A stretch of 64,000 nucleotides of DNA, taken from assembly GCA_027459645.1 (NCBI GenBank), contig DAIDHQ010000011.1, positions 1 through 64,000 on the forward strand. Reading direction: 5' to 3'. Below the pieces are notes generated by a model. That model was not told the origin of the DNA. It worked only from the letters and a program-made list of their open reading frames with translations, and ran no database searches. Positions 23,270 to 30,868 of the stretch are shown in pieces. The translations under genes were made by a program, and so were the position numbers. The stretch is from Vulcanimicrobiota bacterium. Lineage in GTDB: Bacteria > Vulcanimicrobiota > Vulcanimicrobiia > Vulcanimicrobiales > Vulcanimicrobiaceae. The number at the start of each line of letters is the position of its first letter. Position 1 is the first letter of the stretch.

Positions 23270-23911
23270 TTACGGAACCGTGACGCTGCACGGAGACGTA
23301 TGAGCTATGTTGTCCGCCACGACGACCGTCGTGACGCCATTTGCCAATCCTTTGATTTGAAGAATGTTGCTCGCGACCGACGCGCTCGCCGTCCCGGGTG
23401 TCGAGTTAGACTGCACGGTAAACACGCCGGAATAACCCGGCTCACTTACGAGAATCGATGCCGTGCTGCCGATCGCAACATGAACCGTCGTCGCACAGCT
23501 TCCCGTCGCGCCAAATGGCGTACCGAATTGCGGAGGCGTACTTGGCGTCGGTGTCGGCGTTGGGATCGGGATCACGATTGGCGCACTACTCGACGGCGAC
23601 GGTGCGGGACTACCCGTGGCCGTTGGTGCGCTGGTCGGTACGCTCGTCGGCGACGCCGTTGGTCCGCTGGTTGGTCCGCTGGTTGGTCCGCTGGTCGGTC
23701 CGCTCGTCGGCGTGCTCGTCGCACCTGACGTTGGCGAGCTTGTCGGCGTTGGCGCGCTCGAACCCGTCGGCGCGCTTGACGGTGACGGATTACTCGTCGT
23801 ATTCGTCGTCGGCGTCACGCTGACGCCGACGGCGCCTGGTGAAAGCGCGGATAGGCCTCCGCCGCAGCCCGTAAGGACAAGAAACGCAAGCGCGATCGCG
23901 CGCGGCTTCAC
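23270..23911 (-). CDS. Lipoprotein with Pro/Thr/Ser stalk and BIG2-like domain (213 aa)
   Basis: GTG at 23911 preceded by GGGAGGGA. The signal ends in LAFLVLTGC-GGG. A stalk of about 80 residues is built of TPTSGP-type repeats, then a compact C-terminal domain (GYSGVFTVQSNSTPGTASAS, VVVADNIAHTSPCSVTV) resembles BIG2 Ig-like folds. Its start overlaps the end of the 23908 gene, so the two are coupled. Confidence 0.7.
   Translation of the reverse strand: MKPRAIALAFLVLTGCGGGLSALSPGAVGVSVTPTTNTTSNPSPSSAPTGSSAPTPTSSPTSGATSTPTSGPTSGPTSGPTSGPTASPTSVPTSAPTATGSPAPSPSSSAPIVIPIPTPTPTPSTPPQFGTPFGATGSCATTVHVAIGSTASILVSEPGYSGVFTVQSNSTPGTASASVASNILQIKGLANGVTTVVVADNIAHTSPCSVTVP
23661..23708. repeat. 12-bp tandem repeat coding TSGP units
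   Basis: Three near-identical GGTCCGCTGGTT units and a fourth variant in a row, inside the stalk of the 23270 lipoprotein. It is in frame, so slippage would change stalk length without breaking the gene. Confidence 0.75.
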
Positions 23912-24375
23912 GATACCGTCCCTCCCGTCACCGTGACGTTGACGCTGCATGTGCTCTCGTTGTTGGTCGAATCGCTAACGGTGATCGTCGCGGCGCCCGA
24001 ATTGATCGCGGTGATCGTCAGCGTTGCGTTCGTTATCGACGCGGTTGCGACGCTCGAATCGGAACTCGCCGCGGCAAAGGTGCCGCTATAACCCGATTCA
24101 GTTAGATTGGATACCGCCGTCTGCCCTAAGCCGTTGAACGCGATCCCGCTCGTGCAGTTACCACTCCCGCCAATCGGAAATGTCGGCGTGCCGATGATCG
24201 GCGCGTTATTGTTGCTCGTCGGCGTCGTCGGCACGGGGGCTCCCGCAGCGGCGGGGGCAATGGCCGAAAGGCCGCCACCTGAGCAGCTACTAAGGAGCGC
24301 AGCCGCGATAAAGATCGCGGCGCGCGGAATCTTTAGACGATTCACTCGTCTACGGAGCACTTGCTCGAAACGCAT
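23908..24375 (-). CDS. Lipoprotein with BIG2-like domain (155 aa)
   Basis: The start at 24375 overlaps the end of the 24350 gene. The signal ends in AALLSSC-SGGG, followed by a short Pro/Thr/Asn linker and one BIG2-like domain (ESGYSGTFAAASSDSSVATA, INSGAATITVSDSTNNESTC) closing in VTGGTVS, the same ending as the 21757 protein. An internal start in the Arg-rich N-terminus is possible. Confidence 0.7.
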   Translation of the reverse strand: MRFEQVLRRRVNRLKIPRAAIFIAAALLSSCSGGGLSAIAPAAAGAPVPTTPTSNNNAPIIGTPTFPIGGSGNCTSGIAFNGLGQTAVSNLTESGYSGTFAAASSDSSVATASITNATLTITAINSGAATITVSDSTNNESTCSVNVTVTGGTVS

Positions 24376-25123
24376 TTACGACTGCTGAAAGACCGAGGCC
24401 AAGATTCGTTAGATTTTGAACGCTCGGACACGCGCTTGCCGTCGTGCGATCGAGGATCAAGTCTTGGATGGCTTCGCCGGCGATGAACCCGATCGGCGAT
24501 CGAATGAATCCGAACAACCCCCTCGACACGGCGCCATGTCGAATCGCCGTCGCTGTTACGAGGGCGTCTACGCCTTGCGCAACATACCGAAAGTTGCGAC
24601 TCCATTTCGTCGAGTTGGTCAGCGGCGCCGGATTGGAACTACCGCCAGCGTACGCCGCAGCGCTATCGGCCGCGTTTTGACACGTCCGCTTACCGGGGTC
24701 AGGGACGAGCCGCGATGGGTTCACACTCCCACTCGATTGCAGCACAAGGTGATACCCGACGATGCTTCCGGTGGCATCGAGCACCGGAACGAAATCTTTG
24801 CGGCCACTCAGGTCTGCCGCACTCGTGTACGCAACCAGCGCGCCCGATGTGTCGTAAATCGGGAGCGGTCCTGGCGCGGCGGCTACCGTGCGCGGCGCCG
24901 ACGGCGCCGGTGTCGGCGTGGTGAAGTTCGTTGCGACGGCCGCCGTGAACGTTGGCTGATCGCCGCCATGCTCGATACGCGACTCGCTGTTGCCCGGAAC
25001 GACGATCGCGACCGTTGTGCTGCCCGCGAGTTTACTTGGCGGCGTATCCGCCATCGCTGGAACCTGTAGAGCAACAACAACCGCAAGCGCGCTTGCCGAT
25101 ACTAACCCTCGCTTACCCAACAC
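24350..25123 (-). CDS. Exported protein (257 aa), first gene of the lipoprotein run
   Basis: The GTG at 25123 follows AAGGAG and opens a signal peptide (VSASALAVVVALQVPAMADT). An upstream ATG at 25165 has no ribosome-binding site. The mature part has a small beta domain (LPIYDTSGALVAYTSAADL, DATGSIVGYHLVLQ) and a C-terminal helical, hydrophobic stretch (FGFIRSPIGFIAGEAIQDLI) that may contact a membrane. No known family. It probably leads the transcript of the four lipoprotein genes that follow. Confidence 0.7.
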   Translation of the reverse strand: MLGKRGLVSASALAVVVALQVPAMADTPPSKLAGSTTVAIVVPGNSESRIEHGGDQPTFTAAVATNFTTPTPAPSAPRTVAAAPGPLPIYDTSGALVAYTSAADLSGRKDFVPVLDATGSIVGYHLVLQSSGSVNPSRLVPDPGKRTCQNAADSAAAYAGGSSNPAPLTNSTKWSRNFRYVAQGVDALVTATAIRHGAVSRGLFGFIRSPIGFIAGEAIQDLILDRTTASACPSVQNLTNLGLGLSAVVNAFRASAP

Positions 25124-25173
25124 CTCTTTACTCCTTCTCCATCCGAAAAAAGCCGGAAAGTCCAATCCGGGGG

Positions 25174-25218
25174 ACTTTTATGCAAGCATGTATTTATGCC
25201 ATTAGACCGGAATATACC
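25174..25218 (+). promoter_or_regulatory. 44-bp conserved upstream element, copy 1
   Basis: By my count it matches 37 of 44 bases of the element at 49341-49384 upstream of the pilus operon. Shared blocks are CTTTTATGC, TATTTAT, and GACCGGAATATACC. It lies 34 bases before the GTG of the DUF192 gene, within promoter range. Confidence 0.65.
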
Positions 25219-25251
25219 TGTCCAATGGAACGAATCGACGGGGAGGCTCGT

Positions 25252-25785
25252 GTGCGCAATTACCTTCTAATGGCAGCCGGAGCGCTGGCCCTAGCGGGCT
25301 GCTCGAACGGTCTTGGACACGGGGTTGCCCTGGGGCCGAGCCAGGAGAAGATCGTGCGGCTAGCACCGCATTTCGCCCGTCGCCCCTACGAAGGGGCGAT
25401 CACGGTGCGAACGCCCAACGCCACCCTTCACCTTACCGTCGCGGCCGACGCGCGATCACTCACACGCGGCCTCGGCGGCCGGCATAGCCTGGCGAGGCAC
25501 ACCGGCATGCTCTTCGTGGCGCCCTGGCCGGGCGATCATCTTCTCACCATGTGGATGAAAGACACGTACGTGCCGATCGACATGGTGTTCATCAACGCCG
25601 CCGACGAAGTGACGGGCGTCGCGCGCGACGTTCCGGCCGGCGCACGAAATGCGCCCGATTTTCGAATCGCGCGACGGTTCGGTCACGGTCACTACGTTAT
25701 CGAGCTACCCGCCTTTGAAGCGATGCGCGACGGAATTACCACAGGTACGCACTTGTCGATTCCTCATGCGATCGCAACGCTCTAG
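25252..25785 (+). CDS. DUF192 family lipoprotein (177 aa)
   Basis: GTG 25252 follows GGGGAGG; an ATG at 25225 in the same frame is less favoured. The signal ends in ALALAGC-SNG. The DUF192 core is clear: RGLGGRHSL, TGMLFVAPWPGDHLLTMWMK, DTYVPIDMVFINA and YVIELPAFEA. DUF192 proteins are small periplasmic or surface beta proteins of unknown role. It shares its 44-bp upstream element with the type IV secretion operon, so it may be made with the transfer apparatus. Confidence 0.88.
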   Translation: MRNYLLMAAGALALAGCSNGLGHGVALGPSQEKIVRLAPHFARRPYEGAITVRTPNATLHLTVAADARSLTRGLGGRHSLARHTGMLFVAPWPGDHLLTMWMKDTYVPIDMVFINAADEVTGVARDVPAGARNAPDFRIARRFGHGHYVIELPAFEAMRDGITTGTHLSIPHAIATL

Positions 25786-25813
25786 GTGGGATGCGTCAGC
25801 GGAAATCCAGGTG

Positions 25814-26131
25814 ATGATTTTCGACGATACGCTTGAAGTCGCGCCACGTTGCCGGAAGTGTGGTTCACAGAAGGCGCGGGGTGGACGACGTAAGCGTGTT
25901 TGGTACTGCCGTACTTGTAACCGCGAACATTGCCGGCGGCTGCGAACGGCAGCGCCGGGAGCGATTCCTATATCCGTTACCGGCGCGCGCGAACGACTTG
26001 CGCGAACGCTCGACGCGTTGCCGGATCACTATCTCTTCGAGCGTCTAGCCGCGTTGTTAGAACGTAACGCGAACTTCGGTGAAGCCTATCCCGAGCGTCG
26101 CCGATCGATAGGTGACGGCTGTGCCGTATAG
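25814..26131 (+). CDS. Zinc-ribbon protein (105 aa)
   Basis: ATG 25814 (GTG 25811 is also possible). RCRKCGSQKARGG and YCRTCNREHCRR form a two-CxxC zinc ribbon of the transposase/DNA-binding type, followed by helices (ARERLARTLDALPDHYLFER). Function unknown. Confidence 0.6.
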   Translation: MIFDDTLEVAPRCRKCGSQKARGGRRKRVWYCRTCNREHCRRLRTAAPGAIPISVTGARERLARTLDALPDHYLFERLAALLERNANFGEAYPERRRSIGDGCAV

Positions 26132-26468
26132 TCTTCTCGCAGCGCCGCGGTGGTCGAGCCACCGCTCCGGCACGTCGCCGCGGCCTAGAGCGGACGATCT
26201 ACTGAACTTTCCGCGATCGTGGTACGTCGTGCTCGACACTCGACCGCTTGATCCGAGGCGATCGAAATATCGATACGATACGCGGGTACTGATCGGCCGT
26301 ATAAGCGCGGACGTGGCTGCAGCGCACGCTCGCAGCAGCCCGAGCTGCATCGTGATCCCGTGCAAATGGGATCGCCCGGCGCGACGCGCCGGCGCTAGAA
26401 AGCAACGAGAGCCCGCCGATTTGCAGCCGGCAGGCTCTCTCGGACGAGGAGGTCCCGCGGGAGGGTAA
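26112..26468 (+). CDS. Hypothetical protein (118 aa), uncertain
   Basis: GTG 26112 overlaps the end of the zinc-ribbon gene. The centre (LLNFPRSWYVVLDTRPLDPR, RVLIGRISADVAAAHARS, CIVIPCKWDRP) looks protein-like, while the last 30 residues are Arg/Gly/Pro-rich and run through a hairpin at 26406-26443. No family recognised. Confidence 0.4.
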   Translation: MTAVPYSLLAAPRWSSHRSGTSPRPRADDLLNFPRSWYVVLDTRPLDPRRSKYRYDTRVLIGRISADVAAAHARSSPSCIVIPCKWDRPARRAGARKQREPADLQPAGSLGRGGPAGG

Positions 26469-26567
26469 GCCGCGCGGGACAGGTGTTGGAGACGCGCATA
26501 CCTGGGTGAAAGACCGGGCCGCGCCGCCCGGCACTTTCTTAGCCCCGGCCAGAGGCCGGTCCTGGCA

Positions 26568-27314
26568 CTACTGCCAGGTTCCGGTAAAGCCCTCGTCCAC
26601 TAAAGTCGGCTTCTTCTTCCGCTGCCTCGGCGATTTTGCCGTCGTCGGCATAGCGGCCCGTCGCAGGGGCGTGGTCGGCGCTGCGATGATCGTCGGCGCG
26701 GACACGAGCTGCACCATAGCGAGAACGTCTTGCTGAATCCGCGACCGCGCCGCGGAAGTAAAGTGGTGCGCGTCCGCGTATGCGCTCGCGCGCGCGGAGT
26801 AGGCTCCGTACGCGGCTTCGCGGACGTATTGCGAATTGTACGCAACGTTCATCCTGCGCATGTACTCCTGGGAACGCGTCAACGTGTTCGAGTTGTACTC
26901 GCTCGCCGTTGAATCCATGAGGATGAAGATCGGCGCTTGTGCTCCGTAGTGCGCGAGCGCGGTGTTCCATCCGCTCACGAGTATCTTTTCGCCCATCTGT
27001 AGGTCGGTGCAGGGATCGAACGCATCGGCCACCGTGTGCCCGAGTCCACTGAGATTGCCATCGTTCACCTGCGCGACGCCGAGATCGAGGACGTGTCCAC
27101 GTGCGAGAAGGCTCGTCGCGAGTTCGATAGCGGCTTCTCGTGACTGAGGGTAGTACGACGTTCTCGTGGTGTCGTCGTCGATCGCGTTCGTATCCGGTGC
27201 GCCAAGCGTTGGATTCGTCGCTTCGATCGACACGATCGACGCGAAAAAGCGCGGGTCACTGTTCGGCGCACAAGCCGCGAGGTACGCACCGAGCGCTGCC
27301 GCGGGTAGGATCAT
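26568..27314 (-). CDS. virB1: VirB1-like lytic transglycosylase (248 aa)
   Basis: It opens the peptidoglycan for assembly of the secretion channel. The N-terminus is a signal-like segment with a cysteine (LGAYLAAC-APNSDP), then FFASIVSIEAT with the catalytic Glu position and DLGVAQVNDGNLSGLG, the VirB1/soluble-transglycosylase motif. CTDLQMGEKILVSGWN and later helices fit the fold. The C-terminal tail is basic (RQRKKKPT). It is encoded 22 kb from the other virB genes and overlaps the GntR gene by four bases, so repressor and transglycosylase share a transcript. Confidence 0.8.
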   Translation of the reverse strand: MILPAAALGAYLAACAPNSDPRFFASIVSIEATNPTLGAPDTNAIDDDTTRTSYYPQSREAAIELATSLLARGHVLDLGVAQVNDGNLSGLGHTVADAFDPCTDLQMGEKILVSGWNTALAHYGAQAPIFILMDSTASEYNSNTLTRSQEYMRRMNVAYNSQYVREAAYGAYSARASAYADAHHFTSAARSRIQQDVLAMVQLVSAPTIIAAPTTPLRRAAMPTTAKSPRQRKKKPTLVDEGFTGTWQ

Positions 27315-27769
27315 CGCTTCTTCGTGCTCTTCTTCCGCGCTGCCGGCGTCGCTTTTGCGCCTGTAGCGTAGACGCGCGCCATCTGCTCCTCGAATGCGCG
27401 CTTCATATTCTTCGCAGGTACGCCGAGGCGACGCAGCTCCAGGAGCAGCGCCGCAAGTCGGCGTGCGGCGAATCCCGTCACGACCGCCTCTCTCACGTCG
27501 TTCGGCATTTCTTGAATGCGGGTGCCGCCCTTTTGCTGGCCGAGCGCAACGCCGATCGACTCCAGGTACTTGTTCGCCCGCACGATCGTGCCGTGCGAAA
27601 CGCCAAGGTCTTCTTCAAGCTGCGCTACGGTTGGAAGGCGATCCCCCGAGCGAAGCGCGCCGAGCTGCCCGAGGGCAACGCGATCGAGAATCTGGTCGAT
27701 AAGCTGCCGGAAGACATCCGGGCCGTCCGGGTCAACAACGAACTTAGGGCCTGGCTCTTTTTGTTCCAT
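27311..27769 (-). CDS. GntR-family repressor (152 aa)
   Basis: A standard GntR winged helix: VFRQLIDQILDRVALGQL, then LRSGDRLPTVAQLEEDLGVS, HGTIVRANKYLESIGVALGQ and KGGTRI. A short helical region follows and the tail is Lys-rich (RKKSTKKR). There is no effector domain, as in plasmid KorA-type repressors. The divergent operator array at 27915-28130 lies between it and parA, so it probably controls both. It is the second GntR gene of the element. Confidence 0.88.
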   Translation of the reverse strand: MEQKEPGPKFVVDPDGPDVFRQLIDQILDRVALGQLGALRSGDRLPTVAQLEEDLGVSHGTIVRANKYLESIGVALGQQKGGTRIQEMPNDVREAVVTGFAARRLAALLLELRRLGVPAKNMKRAFEEQMARVYATGAKATPAARKKSTKKR

Positions 27770-27914
27770 CCGATTATACTATATCGCAGTGCAGCGCAGT
27801 GGACTACCCAACCAGGCTAAATTGCTGGTTCGGCGTCGAGGGATTCAGAGGCAGCCCGTTCGGGTTTACCGGAGACTTCCCTCGAAGCATGCGCGGAGCG
27901 AGCCTCTTGGCGCA

Positions 27915-28130
27915 CCGTAAATACCGTATTACGATATTTACGCAAAATACGCCTTTTACGCATTTTACACACATGCGCCGTAAATAACGCAAATAGCGTA
28001 TTATGCGTGAATGGCGTAAGTAGCGTAAATACTACCTTGTATATAAGTCACTCTTTACTGTATAATGCGTATTACGCGAAATACGTGAAAGGAGGGTAAT
28101 GCGCGCTTCACGCGTATAGCGCGAATTACA
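27915..28130. promoter_or_regulatory. Operator/iteron array with GCGTAAATA units upstream of parA
   Basis: About ten copies of an AT-rich unit, GCGTAAATA or its complement TATTTACGC, follow at roughly 8-12 base intervals (for example near 27916, 27935, 27952, 27980, 27997, 28014, 28023). After the parA promoter come GCGTATTACGCGAAATACG (28067-28085) and GCGTATAGCGCGAATTAC (28112-28129). It is the only long repeat cluster in the window, so it is a candidate partition centromere, GntR operator array or replication origin. No gene is visible in 27770-28203 apart from a possible six-residue ORF at 28099-28119. Confidence 0.65.
28037..28066 (+). promoter_or_regulatory. Promoter of parA
   Basis: TTGTAT 28037-28042, 18-base spacer, TATAAT 28061-28066. 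The operator GCGTATTACGCGAAATACG directly follows the -10 and would cover the start point. A leader ORF (MRASRV, 28099-28119) with AAAGGAGG sits between promoter and parA. Confidence 0.65.
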
Positions 28131-28203
28131 AGGAGGGCCCGCGAGGGCCAGGTCAGCGCTGTGGAAAGCCCTGCGGGGCAGCAGTGCAGGAGGGTAAACA
28201 GGG

Positions 28204-29037
28204 TTGGAACAGTCGCCTACGCACGGCGCAGCCGTGCCATACCGTGTCTTGCTCGTGGATGCCGATCCACAGCACGACCTCACCACGTGGATCGGGGACC
28301 CGAACGCGGCCGTCACGCTCGCCGACGTTCTGCTCGATCCCACATTGGTACGTTCTGCGATCGTCCCATCGCGCGCCGGCGGCGCGCACATTATCAACGG
28401 CTCGCGCGAAGTTGCGGCCGTGCAGAACGAACTAAAGGAGCGCCACAAGTCGCCGTACACGGTGCTCCGCAAGATCATCGAATCCGTCCGAAACGATTAC
28501 GATTTCGTCTTCATTGACACGGCGCGAACGATGGACCTCTTGAGTGTTTCCGCGATCGCCGCGGCCACGGAGATTCTGTCACCGATCGATTGCGACCCAA
28601 TGGCAGTGAAAGGTCTTGGGCTGATCCGTCAATCACTCTCGGAACTCGAAGAAGCCGAGTTACTTCGGACACGCCCCACGATTCGCGTGCTGCTCACGAA
28701 ATATCCGGGTGGAAAAACGCAGCCAGCCGTCGTGCGAGATACCGTCGAATACGTGCGCGAACTCGACGTACCAGTATTCAAAACGGTCATTCGGTTCTCG
28801 GAACAGAGCCGCGGTGCGTTCCCGCAATCAGAAACCGTCTTCACGCTCTTCCCGCGATCGATTACGGCGGAGGACTACCGCACGCTTCGCGGCGAGCTGT
28901 TGAGCACGCTCGGCGAAGGCCCGCACATCGTTGTCGTCTCGATTGAAAAAGGCGGCGTCATGAAAACCTCGACGGTAGCGTCGCTCGGACACGCGCTCTC
29001 GACGCCGGTCGAAGCCGTCACCGGAGGTGCGGCGTGA
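28204..29037 (+). CDS. parA: ParA-type partition ATPase, circularly permuted (277 aa)
   Basis: The protein starts where the second strand of a normal ParA would be: YRVLLVDADPQHDLTTWIG (about 13-31), then the Walker-B-like FVFIDTARTMDLL, the IDCDPMAVKGL region and VFKTVIRFSEQSRGAFP. The missing first strand and deviant Walker A appear at the C-terminus: HIVVVSIEKGGVMKTSTVA (Lys249, Lys254). The order is therefore rotated, with the break exactly between helix 1 and strand 2. An in-frame TAA at 28195 rules out an N-terminal extension. The start is TTG 28204 after GGAGG. The GTGA overlap with the next gene fits a parAB-like pair. Confidence 0.88.
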   Translation: MEQSPTHGAAVPYRVLLVDADPQHDLTTWIGDPNAAVTLADVLLDPTLVRSAIVPSRAGGAHIINGSREVAAVQNELKERHKSPYTVLRKIIESVRNDYDFVFIDTARTMDLLSVSAIAAATEILSPIDCDPMAVKGLGLIRQSLSELEEAELLRTRPTIRVLLTKYPGGKTQPAVVRDTVEYVRELDVPVFKTVIRFSEQSRGAFPQSETVFTLFPRSITAEDYRTLRGELLSTLGEGPHIVVVSIEKGGVMKTSTVASLGHALSTPVEAVTGGAA

Positions 29038-29555
29038 CGAACGAGGGCGGTGCGGCGCCGGCCAAAGCGAAGCGGAAAGTCGGTGTCGCTGCGGCGCTCG
29101 CCGGTGGCGGGCTCGGTAAACCGACGCCGCCCCCGGAGGTGAGTGAAGAAGAGAAGGGGCGTCTCGCGGCCGAGGAGCGTGAACGACGTGACCGTGAGGA
29201 GCGCGAGCGCCACGAACGCGAAGAGCGGGAGCGCCAGGAGCGTGACGAACGCGAGCGTCGCGATCGTGAGGAGCGCGAGCGGCTCGCTGCTGAACCGGCA
29301 CCCCCCACGGAACAACGCCGCGGGCCGGGCCGGCCGAAGACGCTGGAGGGCGCGCGCCGTGGACGCTCGTTCCGGGCCTCTGATCCCGAATACCAAGCCG
29401 TGTATGACACCCTGGACGCCCTCTTCACGAAGGTGCCGCCGTCCGTTGCCCGGCGGATCGAGCCTTCGGCGATCGTTCGGGCCGCCTTGCGAATCGCAAA
29501 GCAGAACCCGGACCTCGTGCTGAAAGAGATACAGGAGCAGAACGACTTCACGTGA
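29034..29555 (+). CDS. ParA partner: coiled coil plus ribbon-helix-helix-like domain (173 aa)
   Basis: GTG 29034 overlaps the parA stop. A basic N-terminus (APAKAKRKVG, a possible ParA-stimulating arm) leads into about 60 residues of Glu/Arg repeats forming a single long charged helix. Then comes an AT-hook-like RGPGRPKTL and a C-terminal SFRASDPEYQAVYDTL...PSAIVRAALRIA, which resembles ribbon-helix-helix centromere binders (ParG/Omega class). Its position after parA supports the partition role. A terminator follows. Confidence 0.7.
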   Translation: MTNEGGAAPAKAKRKVGVAAALAGGGLGKPTPPPEVSEEEKGRLAAEERERRDREERERHEREERERQERDERERRDREERERLAAEPAPPTEQRRGPGRPKTLEGARRGRSFRASDPEYQAVYDTLDALFTKVPPSVARRIEPSAIVRAALRIAKQNPDLVLKEIQEQNDFT

Positions 29556-29576
29556 GGTCGTTGGAGCCGAGCCACG

Positions 29577-29607
29577 AAGAGGGGTTGCCAAGCGGCGCCC
29601 CTCTTTA
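29577..29607 (+). terminator. Terminator of the parA operon
   Basis: AAGAGGGG (29577-29584) pairs with CCCCTCTT (29598-29605), with an inner GCC/GGC pairing around AAGC; TTTAC follows. It lies 21 bases after the partner gene. Confidence 0.6.
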
Positions 29608-29616
29608 CGTTCCATT

Positions 29617-29648
29617 CGCGTAATAATCGTATTACGCGAATTACGCCG
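29617..29648. promoter_or_regulatory. Operator site, two adjacent copies
   Basis: CGCGTAATAATCGTATTACG followed by CGAATTACG. Two half-overlapping copies of the shared operator lie between the partition operon terminator and the convergent 29649 gene. No start lies close on either side, so it may also serve as a partition or spreading site. Confidence 0.5.
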
Positions 29649-30185
29649 TTATAGGGGCTGCCGTGCTTGAAGAGCGCGATAGGCGAACTGCAGCGCAAGG
29701 CGGTACCGAAGCGTGCCGGGCTCCGCTCCGGTCCCATCGAGCCCCCGAAGCGCCGCCTCGTGGAGCCCCGCCAGCACCGCAGTCGGTAACTCACCGATCG
29801 CGGCAAACTCGCGGCGCAGCGCTTCGAGCCCTTGCCTCGCTGCGGCCGTATCGGCCAAGTGCTCGCGGCGGTGCGCGGGGCAAAACCACCGGACGGCCAG
29901 CGGCTTGCCAGGATCGTCCCAATCGGGGCATACGTGGCGATCGCCACAAAGCTCGCACCGGCCGGGTCTAAGCTTGCCGCGGCGCACGTACATGGCGACG
30001 TACGCGCGAGCACGGCGGATCGCCGCCTGCTCGTCGGAGAAGGTGCGGGCCGCTTCACGGCTGCGCACCTCATCTCGGTTCTCGTGCCGCCACCGGCGGG
30101 TCGCCGTCGTCGCGCACGCCCGACAATAGCGTGCGTAGAGCGTGCGCTCACGCGTGCAGCCGGGCCGGGCGCATTGCCGTTTCAC
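29649..30185 (-). CDS. Zinc-finger protein (178 aa)
   Basis: Two metal sites: CARPGCTRERTLYARYCRAC at the N-terminus and CELCGDRHVCPDWDD...WFCPAHRREH in the middle, the latter like an HNH-type treble clef but without a clear catalytic pattern. The rest is helical and Ala/Arg-rich. Function unknown; possibly a DNA-binding or structural protein. Confidence 0.65.
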   Translation of the reverse strand: MKRQCARPGCTRERTLYARYCRACATTATRRWRHENRDEVRSREAARTFSDEQAAIRRARAYVAMYVRRGKLRPGRCELCGDRHVCPDWDDPGKPLAVRWFCPAHRREHLADTAAARQGLEALRREFAAIGELPTAVLAGLHEAALRGLDGTGAEPGTLRYRLALQFAYRALQARQPL

Positions 30186-30268
30186 GGATTAACACGTTCG
30201 GAGCGCAGAAAGAGCGCTCCTTGACGCTCCGTAGACCCTGCGTGGTACGATATGAATGGAACAAACCT

Positions 30269-30868
30269 ATGACAGACACGACCCAAGGGAAGCTCGACGC
30301 TCTCCTCCGCGCCGTACGCGCGCGAGGCGGCGTTTTCACGGCGAGCGAAGCTGGCCGCTTCGGCCTCTCCCGGAGAACCCTGCGGCAGCTCGCGCGCGAG
30401 GGACAAGGGGTCGTGCATGCCTTCCGGGGAGTCTACCAGGCGATCGACACTCCGTACGACCTGGCGATCGCCGCGGCGTGGCGACGCGCTGGCGACGATG
30501 CCATCGCCTCGCACGAGACGGCGCTGCAGCTCTACGACCTCGGAGACATAGAGCCGCGCCGCTACGAGTTTACGGTTCCGCGCGCGGCACGCGCACGTCG
30601 GCCCGGATCGGCCTTCCGGCTCCACACGACGACCGCCATGCCGCCGTCGCGATCGATCCGCGGCGTGCCGGTCACGACACCGGCTAGAGCGATCGTCGAT
30701 ACGGCGCCCCTTGGCGACCTTACGGAGATCGCCGTCGCGCAGGCGCTCGGACGCGGGCTTGCGACGGAAGAAGAGCTGCGGCGTGAAGCTACCGGACGGC
30801 CGCGCGCCGTGCAAGACGCAATCGATCGCGCGCTGAGCGTGCGTGATCGCTACGCGGCTTACGTGTAG
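30269..30868 (+). CDS. AbiEi-type antitoxin (199 aa)
   Basis: The antitoxin half of a type IV (AbiE) toxin-antitoxin pair. The N-terminal winged helix (GGVFTASEAGRFGLSRRTLR, QLAREGQGVVHAFRGVY) autoregulates in known AbiEi proteins. The C-terminal part (ASHETALQLYDLGD, FTVPRAAR, IRGVPVTTPARAIVDTA) is the antitoxin domain. ATG 30269 begins just after a TATGAATGG segment. TAGTG overlap with the toxin gene. Confidence 0.85.
   Translation: MTDTTQGKLDALLRAVRARGGVFTASEAGRFGLSRRTLRQLAREGQGVVHAFRGVYQAIDTPYDLAIAAAWRRAGDDAIASHETALQLYDLGDIEPRRYEFTVPRAARARRPGSAFRLHTTTAMPPSRSIRGVPVTTPARAIVDTAPLGDLTEIAVAQALGRGLATEEELRREATGRPRAVQDAIDRALSVRDRYAAYV

Noticed and set aside
23661-23708. Tandem repeat as a CRISPR array
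   Set aside because: Units are 12 bp without spacers and are in frame with a lipoprotein stalk.
29018-30151. Minus-strand open frame of 377 codons with SRSR repeats
   Set aside because: It is the complement of the Glu/Arg coiled-coil repeats of the ParA partner and of the 29649 gene in another frame.
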